From NCBI GenBank assembly GCA_036844945.1, contig DAIUEV010000070.1, forward strand, positions 1 through 11,528: 11,528 nt of DNA, written 5' to 3'. Under the pieces are notes generated by a model. That model did no database searches. It saw only the letters and a list, made by a program, of their open reading frames with translations, and was not told the origin of the DNA. Position 1 is the stretch's first letter. Each line of letters opens with the position of its first letter. Both the position numbers and the translations under genes were made by a program. This document shows, piece after piece, positions 1-6,200 of this stretch. This DNA comes from Palsa-461 sp036844945. Lineage in GTDB: Bacteria; Actinomycetota; Acidimicrobiia; Acidimicrobiales; RAAP-2.

Positions 1-16
1 GGACGAGGCGGCCTGA
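1..16 (+). CDS. Possible 3' end of an upstream gene (partial)
   Basis: Reading from base 2, the frame gives Asp-Glu-Ala-Ala and then a TGA stop at 14-16. This is a plausible C-terminal tail of a gene lying upstream of the window, with the codon usage expected here. Only four residues are visible, so no family can be named, and the stop may be coincidental. Confidence 0.25.
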
Positions 17-50
17 GCCGACGGGCCGGTGCCACCGACGCACCACCCGG

Positions 51-56
51 TACGGT
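51..56 (+). promoter_or_regulatory. Candidate -10 element for a leaderless transcript
   Basis: TACGGT fits the actinobacterial TAnnnT -10 pattern and ends 7 bases before the GTG at 64. No Shine-Dalgarno-like sequence lies between them. This spacing is what a leaderless mRNA beginning at or near the GTG would show. No clear -35 is seen. The leaderless reading is inference. Confidence 0.3.
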
Positions 57-63
57 CGTCCCC

Positions 64-450
64 GTGCAGACGCTGGAGGACGTCGCGGTGATGGCGCTCG
101 CGCTGCCCGAGACCGGCGAGCGGGAGCGCCACGGGAACCGGACCTGGACGGTCGGGGACAAGGGCTTCGCCTGGGAGCGCCCGTTCAGCAAGGCGGACCT
201 GAAGCGCTTCGGCGAGGCGGCGCCGCCGGACGGACCGATCCTCGGCGTCCGGGTGGCCGACCTCGAGGACAAAGAGGCGGTGCTCGCGGCGGGACGGAAG
301 GGCTTCTTCACCATCGACCACTTCGACGGCTACTCGGCGGTCCTCATCCAGCTGCGCACGGTGACCAAGCGCGATCTGAAAGAGGCGATCGTCGACGCCT
401 GGCTGGCCTGCGCACCGGACCACCTGGTGCGCGCGTACCTCGGCCGGTGA
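64..450 (+). CDS. MmcQ/YjbR family protein
   Basis: This 128-residue protein has the length and look of the MmcQ/YjbR family, small cytoplasmic proteins with a CyaY-like, double-wing fold often described as DNA-binding. No biochemical role is established for most members. Visible hallmarks are an N-terminal helix ending in LPE (residues 14-16), the charged RERHGNRTWTV strand region (20-30), KGFAW (33-37), and the C-terminal helix with WLACAPDHLVRAYL (113-126), close to the usual family ending. The GTG at 64 is chosen because the homologous part begins almost at once. No ribosome-binding site precedes it, so it may be leaderless. Its TGA (448-450) overlaps the GTG of the dioxygenase gene, so the two are probably translated together. 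The family call is firm; the function is unknown. Confidence 0.85.
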   Translation: MQTLEDVAVMALALPETGERERHGNRTWTVGDKGFAWERPFSKADLKRFGEAAPPDGPILGVRVADLEDKEAVLAAGRKGFFTIDHFDGYSAVLIQLRTVTKRDLKEAIVDAWLACAPDHLVRAYLGR

Positions 451-1319
451 CCGTCTCGGCTCCGGCGGGGGCACGGCTCCACCCCTGGAACCGCGACTTT
501 CAGTGGGAGACACCGGCGGCCGCGCCGACCACCCTCTCCGCCGAGGAGGTGCGCCGGTTCGGCGACGACGGGTTCGTCGTGGTCGAGGGCCTCATCGACG
601 ACCGGGAGCTCGCCTCGACCCTCGAGGAGATCGACGCCTTCGAGCGCTCGAGCGAGGCGTTCCTCCGGACCCAGCCCGACGAGCGCCTGAGCATCGCCGA
701 GGCCGGGGCGATCACCTTCACCACCCACCTCGTCACCCGCTCCGCGTGGCTGCGCCGGCTGTCGGTCCATCCGCGCATCCTCGGGATCCTCGCCGACCTG
801 GTCGGGCCCGACGTCCGGCTCTACTGGGACCAGGCCGTCTACAAGAAGCCGGAGAAGCCGCGGCGGTTCCCCTGGCACCAGGACAACGGCTACACGTTCG
901 TCGAGCCGCAGGCCTATCTGACGGTCTGGCTCGCGCTGACCGACGCCACCGCGGAGAACGGGTGCCCGCAGGTGGCCCGGGGCGTGCACCGGCTCGGCAC
1001 CCTGCGCCACTCCTACGTCGAACCGCTCGGGTTCGAGTGCTTCGAGCACGTCGACGAGCCGGCCGTCGCCGAGGTCGGCGCCGGCGGGGCGGTGGTGTTC
1101 TCGTCGCTCACGCCCCATCTGACCGGCCCGAACACGACCGACGCGGTGCGCAAGGCCTACATCCTCCAGTACGCGCCGGTCGGGGCCGAGGTGCTGCGCG
1201 GCGACCCGCGCCAGGAGCCCATCGAGCGGGTCGCCTGCGACGACCCGCTCCGCCAGTACGAGGTGCTCCGGGGGGGTCGTCCGGTCGCGCCGCCCGAGCT
1301 CGACGACCGAGCGGGGTGA
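447..1319 (+). CDS. Phytanoyl-CoA dioxygenase (PhyH) family Fe(II)/2-oxoglutarate oxygenase
   Basis: A 290-residue cytoplasmic non-haem iron oxygenase, a typical PhyH length. The iron-binding triad is clear: His144 and Asp146 in FPWHQDNGY, and distal His224 in LTPHLTGPN. Arg235 in DAVRKAYILQY is the expected 2-oxoglutarate carboxylate anchor. Between them lies the family pattern LTVWLALTDATAENGCPQ (158-175), followed by GVHRLGTLRH. Such enzymes hydroxylate acyl-CoAs, lipids, amino-acid derivatives or secondary metabolites while decarboxylating 2-oxoglutarate. The substrate cannot be read from sequence. The GTG start at 447 overlaps the preceding stop, and the TGA at 1317-1319 overlaps the next start at 1316, so it is the middle gene of a three-gene unit. 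A run of seven Gs (1270-1276) lies near the 3' end. The family is certain; the reaction is open. Confidence 0.92.
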   Translation: MTVSAPAGARLHPWNRDFQWETPAAAPTTLSAEEVRRFGDDGFVVVEGLIDDRELASTLEEIDAFERSSEAFLRTQPDERLSIAEAGAITFTTHLVTRSAWLRRLSVHPRILGILADLVGPDVRLYWDQAVYKKPEKPRRFPWHQDNGYTFVEPQAYLTVWLALTDATAENGCPQVARGVHRLGTLRHSYVEPLGFECFEHVDEPAVAEVGAGGAVVFSSLTPHLTGPNTTDAVRKAYILQYAPVGAEVLRGDPRQEPIERVACDDPLRQYEVLRGGRPVAPPELDDRAG

Positions 1320-2167
1320 GCGTCCCACCCGGGGCGGCGGCCGGGCTGTCGGCCGTGCTGCTCGGCACCGGCAACCCGCTCCCGGACCCCGGCCGGGCCG
1401 GCGCGGCCACCCTGGTCCGGGCCGGCCCGCGGCGCTACCTGGTCGACGCCGGCCGGGGCGTCTGCATGCGGCTGGCCGCCGCCGGCACGGTGCCCCTGAT
1501 GCTCGACGCGGTCCTGCTCACCCACCTCCACAGCGACCACATCTGCGACCTGAACGACGTCGTCACGACGCACTGGGTCATGAGCCGGGCACCGACGACG
1601 CTCGTCATCGCCGGTCCCGAGGGCACCCGCGACGTCGTGGAGGACGCCCTCGCGATGCTCGGCCACGACATCGCCTACCGCCTCGCCCACCATGCCGACC
1701 TCACCTGGCGGCCCGAGGTCGAGGTGCGCGAGCTCGGCCCCGGGACGGTCGTCCCCGACGACGAGGGCGGGGTGCGGATCGTGGCGGCGGCGACCGACCA
1801 CCGGCCGGTCGAGCCGTCGCTCGGCTACCGCTTCGAGCACGGCGGGCGGGCGCTGGTCGTGGCCGGCGACACCCTGCCCTGCGATGGCCTCGACGAGCTC
1901 TGCGCCGGCGCCGACGTCTACATCCAGACGGTGCTGCGCGACGACCTGGTCCGCCTGGTCCCGTTCCAACGGTTCGTCGACACGATCGACTACCACTCGA
2001 CGGTCGAGCAGGCCGCTCGGACCGCCGCGCGGGCCGGGGTGGGGACCCTCGTGCTGACCCACCAGGTGCCGACGCCGGCCCCCGGCGCCGCCGAGGAGTG
2101 GGTGGCGATCGCCCGCCGCCACTTCGACGGCGCGGTGGTGTTCGGCGAGGACCTCCTCGAGGTCTGA
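1316..2167 (+). CDS. MBL-fold metallo-hydrolase, RNase Z/arylsulfatase-like
   Basis: A 283-residue protein of the metallo-beta-lactamase superfamily, beginning with the RNase Z-like GTGNPLPDPGRAG (17-29). Zinc ligands are visible: H70-x-H72-x-D74-H75 in LLTHLHSDH, His162 (TDH), Asp185 (AGDT) and His249 (LTHQ), plus the conserved DYHST (225-229). This order matches the RNase Z/AtsA-like arylsulfatase branch rather than glyoxalase II. At 283 residues it is shorter than most housekeeping RNase Z enzymes, and its place behind an oxygenase favours a metabolic hydrolase. The start is GTG 1316, overlapping the PhyH stop as GTGA. The same frame is open far upstream through the dioxygenase, but the homologous part starts just after 1316. 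Hydrolysis of an ester, lactone or sulfate made by the oxygenase pathway is inference. Confidence 0.88.
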   Translation: MSVPPGAAAGLSAVLLGTGNPLPDPGRAGAATLVRAGPRRYLVDAGRGVCMRLAAAGTVPLMLDAVLLTHLHSDHICDLNDVVTTHWVMSRAPTTLVIAGPEGTRDVVEDALAMLGHDIAYRLAHHADLTWRPEVEVRELGPGTVVPDDEGGVRIVAAATDHRPVEPSLGYRFEHGGRALVVAGDTLPCDGLDELCAGADVYIQTVLRDDLVRLVPFQRFVDTIDYHSTVEQAARTAARAGVGTLVLTHQVPTPAPGAAEEWVAIARRHFDGAVVFGEDLLEV

Positions 2168-2178
2168 GCCTCGCTCAG
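2164..2178. terminator. Short hairpin at the convergent gene ends
   Basis: CTGAGC (2164-2169) and GCTCAG (2173-2178) form a perfect 6-bp stem with a 3-base CTC loop. The TGA of the plus-strand hydrolase (2165-2167) and the TGA of the minus-strand crotonase (2175-2177) both lie in the stem, one in each arm. No T-run follows on either strand. It may be a weak bidirectional end signal or a by-product of the facing stops. Confidence 0.35.
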
Positions 2179-3044
2179 TCGGGGGCGCGGAGGTCCTCGG
2201 GCACCGCGCCGCCGCCCTCGGGGATCGGCCGCCCCGAGTCGCGCCACGCCACCGCCTCGTGGAAGCCGTGGGCGGCGGCCAGCTGCTGGAACCACCGGCC
2301 CTCCGGCGAGTGCCGGGTGATGCCGTCGAAGAGGGTGGCGAGCATCTGGGTCGACTCGAGGCCCATGTTCTCGTAGGCCTGGTTGATCATGAGCTTCTGC
2401 ATGGCCAGCTGGTTGGTGGGGACCCCGGCGATCCGCTCGGCCAGCTCGTCCACCCGGGCATCGAGCTGGTCGGGGGGCACCGATTCGAGGACCAGTCCCC
2501 AGGCCGCCGCCTGGATGCCGTCGATCGTGTCGCCGGTCAGGAGCATCCGCTTCGCCTTCTCCGCCCCGAGCCGGTAGACCCACATGCCGGTCGTCGGGCA
2601 GCCCCACACGCGGGCCGGCATGTAGCCGATGCGCGCGTCGTCGGCCATCACCACGAGATCGCAGCACAGCGCGATGTCGCTCCCGCCGGCCACCGCGTGG
2701 CCCTGCACCTTGCACAGTGTGGGCTTGAGCGAGTGGAACAGGGTCATGAAGTCGTCGGTATTGCGCTTCATGACCCGGTAGTCCTTGATCGGGTCCCACA
2801 CCTCGCGCTGGGTCCCCCGCCCGGCCTCGGCGAAGTCCTTCAGGTCGTAGCCGGCGCAGAACGACCGGCCGGCGCCGGCGAGCACGATGACGTGCACCGC
2901 GAGATCGGTGTTGGCGGCCTCGACCGCCCGGCGGATCTCGCCCGGCATCGCACCGTTGATGGCATTGAGGCGGTCCGGGCGGTTGAGGGTGATGTTCGCC
3001 CTCCGGCCGGCGACCTCGTAGGTGAGCGAGGTGTAGTCGCTCAC
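2175..3044 (-). CDS. Crotonase/enoyl-CoA hydratase superfamily protein lacking both catalytic glutamates
   Basis: A 289-residue crotonase-fold protein. It shows the N-terminal ITLNRPDRLNAI, the oxyanion-hole strand FCAGYDL (62-68), and the second oxyanion region GHAVAGGSDIALCCDL (115-130). It ends in the usual trimerisation helices. True hydratases carry Glu where this has Asp123 (SDIAL) and Glu where this has Ala144 (YMPARVWG). Acyl-CoA binding is expected, but classic water addition is doubtful. It may be an isomerase, hydrolase or lyase of the superfamily, or a non-catalytic acyl-CoA binder as proposed for mycobacterial EchA6. The start is taken at GTG 3044; a TTG directly before it (3047) is the alternative. 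It lies 40 bases downstream of the thioesterase on the same strand. Superfamily certain, activity not. Confidence 0.88.
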   Translation of the reverse strand: MSDYTSLTYEVAGRRANITLNRPDRLNAINGAMPGEIRRAVEAANTDLAVHVIVLAGAGRSFCAGYDLKDFAEAGRGTQREVWDPIKDYRVMKRNTDDFMTLFHSLKPTLCKVQGHAVAGGSDIALCCDLVVMADDARIGYMPARVWGCPTTGMWVYRLGAEKAKRMLLTGDTIDGIQAAAWGLVLESVPPDQLDARVDELAERIAGVPTNQLAMQKLMINQAYENMGLESTQMLATLFDGITRHSPEGRWFQQLAAAHGFHEAVAWRDSGRPIPEGGGAVPEDLRAPD

Positions 3045-3057
3045 CAAGAGACCCGCC

Positions 3058-3077
3058 CCCGACGGGGCCGCGTCGGG
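3058..3077 (-). terminator. Perfect 7-bp hairpin between thioesterase and crotonase genes
   Basis: On the minus strand CCCGACG, a six-base loop CGGCCC and CGTCGGG form a perfect GC-rich stem in the 40-base gap. No T-run follows; the crotonase start lies 13 bases further on. It could attenuate read-through, stabilise the upstream mRNA end or mask the crotonase ribosome-binding region. The structure is seen; the role is inference. Confidence 0.35.
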
Positions 3078-3084
3078 CGCCCCA

Positions 3085-3558
3085 CTACGAGCCGCCCGGT
3101 TCGGGCGGGCGCGGCGCGCTGATCGTGACGGTCCCCTGGGCCAGGCCGACGAGGCGGCCGTCGTGGTGGGCCTCGATCCGCACGACCGCGGTGCGCTTGG
3201 TGAGCGCCTCGACGGTGGCGGTGGCCCGGAGCGGGCCGGTGCGGACCGGAGCCAGGAGGTTCAGCTTGAACTCGGTGGTCGCCGCCCAGGACCCCCGGGG
3301 GATGACCGGGTAGAGGACCGCCCCGAGCACGTGGTCGACCAGCGCGGCGAGGACGCCCCCGTGGGCAGAACCGAAGGGATTGAGGAGCTCCTCGCGGACC
3401 TCGAGCTCGGCGGTCATCGTCCCGGGCCCGACGTCGACGGTCCGGATGCCGAGGTACGCGGGGAGCCCGGTCAGCCCGGGGAACCCCGAGGGGTTCTGCA
3501 CCATCGACTTGGCGAACGCCTCGTCGTAGTTCTCGAACCGGCCGGCCTGCGAACTCAC
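3085..3558 (-). CDS. PaaI family (hotdog-fold) acyl-CoA thioesterase
   Basis: A 157-residue cytoplasmic hotdog-fold thioesterase, expected to hydrolyse an acyl-CoA or aryl-CoA to acid plus CoA. The active-site segment LNPFGSAHGGVLAALVDHVLG (59-79) holds the PaaI-type signature Asn60, Gly63, H66-G67-G68 and Asp75. The strand TTEFKLNLLAPV (94-105) and the final strand LVGLAQGTVTI (136-146) complete the fold. The GTG at 3558 overlaps the sirtuin stop as GTGA, giving a length usual for the family. The same frame stays open much further upstream, but that part is only a shadow of the sirtuin gene. It lies between sirtuin and crotonase on one strand, suggesting a role in acyl-CoA turnover; the acyl chain is unknown. 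Confidence 0.88.
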   Translation of the reverse strand: MSSQAGRFENYDEAFAKSMVQNPSGFPGLTGLPAYLGIRTVDVGPGTMTAELEVREELLNPFGSAHGGVLAALVDHVLGAVLYPVIPRGSWAATTEFKLNLLAPVRTGPLRATATVEALTKRTAVVRIEAHHDGRLVGLAQGTVTISAPRPPEPGGS

Positions 3559-4346
3559 GGTCCGACCCGCGCGGCGGCCGCCGCTTCCACGATGGCCGGG
3601 AGGGCGGTGCCGAGCCGCTCCCGGACGACGGCCCCGGCGATGAAGTCGTAGGGGGTCGGCTGTGCGTTCACGATCACGACCGGCGCGCCCCGATCGTGGG
3701 CCAGCGGCACGAGCCCGGCCGCCGGGTACACCCCGAGGCTCGTCCCCACTGCGAGCAGGAGGTCGCAGCGGCGGGCGGCCTGCTCGGCCCGGAACAGGTC
3801 GGAGGCCACGAGCGACTGACCGAAGCTGATGGTGGCCGACTTGAGGATGCCGCCACAGAGGAGGCACGCCGGGTCGTCCTCGCCGTCGCGGACCCGCTCG
3901 AGGGTCGGCCCCGCCGGGCCGCGGTCGCCGCAGGCCATGCAGACGACCTCCCGCATGGACCCGTGGATCTCGATCACCTTTCCCGGGTCGTTGCCGGCCA
4001 GGTGGTGCAACCCGTCGATGTTCTGGGTGACGAGGGTGTCGAGCTTCCCGAGGCGCTCGAGCGCGACCAGCGCCTCGTGCCCGGCGTTCGGTCGGGCAGC
4101 CCAGGTCGGCGACTCGAGCCGGTGCTCCCACGACCGGCGGCGGGCCTCCTTGTCGGTCATGTACACCTCGAGCCTCGCCCGTCGCTCGGCCTCCGGGTTC
4201 CTCGTCCAGAGGCCGTCGGGGCCGCGGAAGTCCTGGATCCCCGACTCGGTCGAGATCCCGGCGCCGGCCAGCACCACGATCCGCTCGGCCCGGCCGACCA
4301 GCCGGCCGGCGACGGCGATCGGGTCCCCCCGAGGATGCCCCGGCAT
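3555..4346 (-). CDS. Sirtuin (Sir2/CobB-type NAD-dependent protein deacylase)
   Basis: A 263-residue sirtuin. It removes acyl groups from protein lysines using NAD, releasing nicotinamide and O-acyl-ADP-ribose. Motifs in order: GAGISTESGIQDFRGPDGLW (28-47), TQNIDGLHH (107-115), catalytic His128 in EIHGS, four zinc cysteines C136, C139, C161 and C164, the FGQSL loop (175-179), GTSLGVYPAAGL (201-212) and VNAQPTPYD (226-234). The usual Lys-Pro before the FGE/FGQ loop is Lys-Ser here (169-170). The start is ATG 4346. No ribosome-binding site is evident, but AGGCTA at 4355-4360 reads TAGCCT on the minus strand, eight bases before the ATG, which would suit a leaderless start. Its stop overlaps the thioesterase start. 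Targets may be acyl-CoA enzymes, as with acetyl-CoA synthetase for CobB; this is inference. Confidence 0.93.
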   Translation of the reverse strand: MPGHPRGDPIAVAGRLVGRAERIVVLAGAGISTESGIQDFRGPDGLWTRNPEAERRARLEVYMTDKEARRRSWEHRLESPTWAARPNAGHEALVALERLGKLDTLVTQNIDGLHHLAGNDPGKVIEIHGSMREVVCMACGDRGPAGPTLERVRDGEDDPACLLCGGILKSATISFGQSLVASDLFRAEQAARRCDLLLAVGTSLGVYPAAGLVPLAHDRGAPVVIVNAQPTPYDFIAGAVVRERLGTALPAIVEAAAAARVGP

Positions 4347-4396
4347 GGGACCGGAGGCTATCGGCGGGCCGACGGATCGGGAATCGCAGGAGTGGT

Positions 4397-5032
4397 TCAG
4401 TGTGGATCCGCCCTTCTGAGCGAGACGCCCACCTTCTTGAGCAGCCGAAAGGTGTGGGAGCCGATCACGACGGCGATGACCAGCGCCACGGTGGGGTCCA
4501 GCCAGTCCCACCCGCCCGTCGCAAGGATGATCGCCCCAGTAATGGCGACACCCAGGGCGGCCGCCGCATCCGCCGCGGTGTCGAGGAGGACTGCCCGAAC
4601 GCTCAGTGTCTCGTCGGCGTCGTCATCCGCATCGATGTCTCCTCGCAAGATCAGGGCCGCGACAATCATCGCAGCCGCCGCGATCCCGCTCATGACTAAG
4701 ACGGGCAGACCATGGACCGAGGGTGTACCGGCAATCAGTCGATCAATGGCACTCGCGACGATCAGGACGCTCAACACGAGGAGCCATCCGCCGTTGACGA
4801 GGGCGGCGATCGCGTTTGCTCTCGGATGTCCGCCTGGTCGCTTCGTCGTCGAGGGACGTTTGGCAAGCCAGAGGGCGAGGAGAGCGATGCCGATCGCGGC
4901 GGCATCGGCGACGTAGTCAGCCCCCGCCGCTAACACGCCGAGCGAGTGGGCGGATATCCCGACCACCACTAACCCGATGACCAGAACCAGGTTGAGGGCG
5001 AGGACAATGGTCAGGCGCCTTGAACGAGTCAT
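4397..5032 (-). CDS. Cation diffusion facilitator (CDF) family transporter, short form
   Basis: A 211-residue inner-membrane protein with about six hydrophobic segments (roughly 8-25, 31-56, 72-98, 108-129, 145-170, 178-195). It matches the transmembrane part of CDF metal/proton antiporters, which export divalent metals such as zinc, iron or manganese. TM2 carries D39-x3-D43 and TM5 carries D151-x3-D155, the positions of the metal-binding quartet. Zinc carriers usually have His in at least one of these motifs, while double DxxxD is typical of manganese-type CDFs, so Mn is a possibility. An acidic loop (GDIDADDDADE, 131-141) replaces the His-rich loop. The protein ends just after TM6, so the cytoplasmic dimerisation domain is missing. 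GC is visibly lower than next door (36 of 60 bases at 4681-4740). A 50-base gap precedes the sirtuin, so co-transcription is possible. Confidence 0.85.
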   Translation of the reverse strand: MTRSRRLTIVLALNLVLVIGLVVVGISAHSLGVLAAGADYVADAAAIGIALLALWLAKRPSTTKRPGGHPRANAIAALVNGGWLLVLSVLIVASAIDRLIAGTPSVHGLPVLVMSGIAAAAMIVAALILRGDIDADDDADETLSVRAVLLDTAADAAAALGVAITGAIILATGGWDWLDPTVALVIAVVIGSHTFRLLKKVGVSLRRADPH

Positions 5033-5075
5033 CAGACGATCTAGTCCAGCAGCCGATCTCCCACACCGACGAGGA

Positions 5076-5100
5076 CGGACACCTCCCTATTCGGTGTCCG
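5076..5100 (-). terminator. 8-bp hairpin enclosing the stop codon of the SPFH operon
   Basis: CGGACACC (5076-5083) and GGTGTCCG (5093-5100) are perfect inverted repeats around a 9-base loop. The TAG stop of the ribbon-helix-helix gene (5087-5089) sits in that loop. No T-run follows on the minus strand. Position and stem strength suggest a 3'-end hairpin that terminates or stabilises the SPFH mRNA before the transporter gene. Confidence 0.45.
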
Positions 5101-5287
5101 CCCTCGGCCGGCCACGCCGGGGGATCGGGGCCGCCTGCTTGGGCATCCGCCCGGCGTCGGTGAGGGCCCGGCGGAGGAGCACCTCCATCTGGGCGTTGAC
5201 GCTACGGAGCTCGTCGCTGGCCCACCGGATCAGCGCGTCGTGGACGGCCGGGTCGATCCGGAGCAGGATCTGGCGCCGTTCACTCAC
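5087..5287 (-). CDS. Small Arc-like ribbon-helix-helix DNA-binding protein with AT-hook-like tail
   Basis: A 66-residue protein with the MetJ/Arc ribbon-helix-helix layout. A beta strand RQILLRI (5-11) would insert into the DNA major groove as a dimer. Helix A (about 13-28) and helix B (about 31-44) follow, joined by RSVNAQ, closely like the Arc turn RSVNSE. The C-terminal tail is basic and proline-rich and contains R-G-R-P-R (58-62), the core of an AT-hook, a minor-groove AT-binding motif. The GTG at 5287 overlaps the SPFH stop as GTGA, so the two are co-translated. Similar proteins are often labelled HicB-like or Arc-family, but no toxin is adjacent. I infer that it autoregulates the operon by binding the AT-rich palindrome at 6201-6235. 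The fold is well supported; the target is untested. Confidence 0.8.
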   Translation of the reverse strand: MSERRQILLRIDPAVHDALIRWASDELRSVNAQMEVLLRRALTDAGRMPKQAAPIPRRGRPRADTE

Positions 5288-6189
5288 GTATAGAGCGAAC
5301 CGGCGTTCACGATCGGCTGGGCCGGCTGGTCGCCACACAGCACGACCATGAGGTTGCTCACCATGGCGGCCGTCCGCTCCTCGTCGAGCGACACCACCCC
5401 GTTCTCGTTGAGCCGGTTGAGGGCCATCTCGACCATGCCGACCGCACCCTCGACGATCCGCGAGCGGGCCGCCACCACCGCGTTGGCCTGCTGGCGCCGC
5501 AACATGGCCTGCGCGATCTCCTGGGCGTAGGCGAGGTGTGAGATCCGCACCTCCATGATCTCGACCCCGGCGATGGCCACCCGGGTCGCCATCTCGCGGG
5601 CGAGCTCGGCGCCGACGATGTCGGTCGAGCCGCGCAGCGAGGTCCCGGTGCCGGTGGTGTCGTCGTAGGGGTGGCTGGTCGCGACGTGCCGCAGGGCCGA
5701 CTCGGCCTGCACCGACACGAAGTCGAGGTAGTTCTCGACCGCGTAGGTGGACTTGGCCGTGTCGACGACCTGCCAGACCACGATCGCTGCCAGCTCAACC
5801 GGGTTCCCGTCTGCGTCGTTGACCTTGAGCCGGGCGGTCTCGAAGTTGCGGACCCGCAGGCTGACCCGCCGGCGCACCGTGAACGGGAACACCCACCAGA
5901 ACCCGGCCCGGTCCACGGTGCCGATGTAGCGACCGAAGAACTGGACCACTGAGGTCTGCCCTGGCGTCACGATCACGAACGACGTGATCACCACGCTGAA
6001 CACCACGATCGGGGGGATCAGCCACACGTGGGCGTCCTTGCCTGCGAAGACCGCGCCGACGACGCAGGCGACCAGGACCAGCACTGCCAACCACCCGTTG
6101 ATGGCGACGGCCGGCCGCTGGCTGATCTCGACCCGCGCCCCTTGGTGCCCGACCGGCCCGGCGTCCACGGAAGCTCCGACATCGCTCAT
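5284..6189 (-). CDS. SPFH/band 7 domain membrane protein
   Basis: A 301-residue membrane-anchored protein of the stomatin/prohibitin/flotillin/HflK superfamily. After a soluble N-terminus come two hydrophobic segments (about 31-50 and 54-74), then the SPFH domain starting at VTPGQTSVVQFFGRYIGT (74-91). Typical features are the ETARLKVNDADGNPVEL strands (117-133), VVWQVVD (137-143), and the late helix AREMATRVAIAGVEIMEVRISHLAYAQEIA (197-226). These proteins oligomerise in membrane microdomains and often guard membrane proteases or respond to membrane stress. The ATG at 6189 is preceded by AGGAGG (minus strand, 6199-6194), the best ribosome-binding site in the window. It is coupled to the ribbon-helix-helix gene and driven by the promoter at 6219-6246. 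No NfeD or FtsH partner is nearby, so its substrate or partner is unknown. Confidence 0.92.
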   Translation of the reverse strand: MSDVGASVDAGPVGHQGARVEISQRPAVAINGWLAVLVLVACVVGAVFAGKDAHVWLIPPIVVFSVVITSFVIVTPGQTSVVQFFGRYIGTVDRAGFWWVFPFTVRRRVSLRVRNFETARLKVNDADGNPVELAAIVVWQVVDTAKSTYAVENYLDFVSVQAESALRHVATSHPYDDTTGTGTSLRGSTDIVGAELAREMATRVAIAGVEIMEVRISHLAYAQEIAQAMLRRQQANAVVAARSRIVEGAVGMVEMALNRLNENGVVSLDEERTAAMVSNLMVVLCGDQPAQPIVNAGSLYT

Positions 6190-6200
6190 ACTGCCTCCTC

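Noticed and set aside
330..1328. Long open frame on the minus strand opposite the MmcQ and PhyH genes
   Set aside because: Its product is Arg/Gly/Val-rich with no recognisable domain, and it lies opposite two clear protein families. Such shadows are normal at this GC.
3559..4131. Upstream extension of the thioesterase frame
   Set aside because: It lies wholly over the sirtuin in another frame and is Arg/Pro/Gly-rich. The hotdog domain fits fully from GTG 3558.
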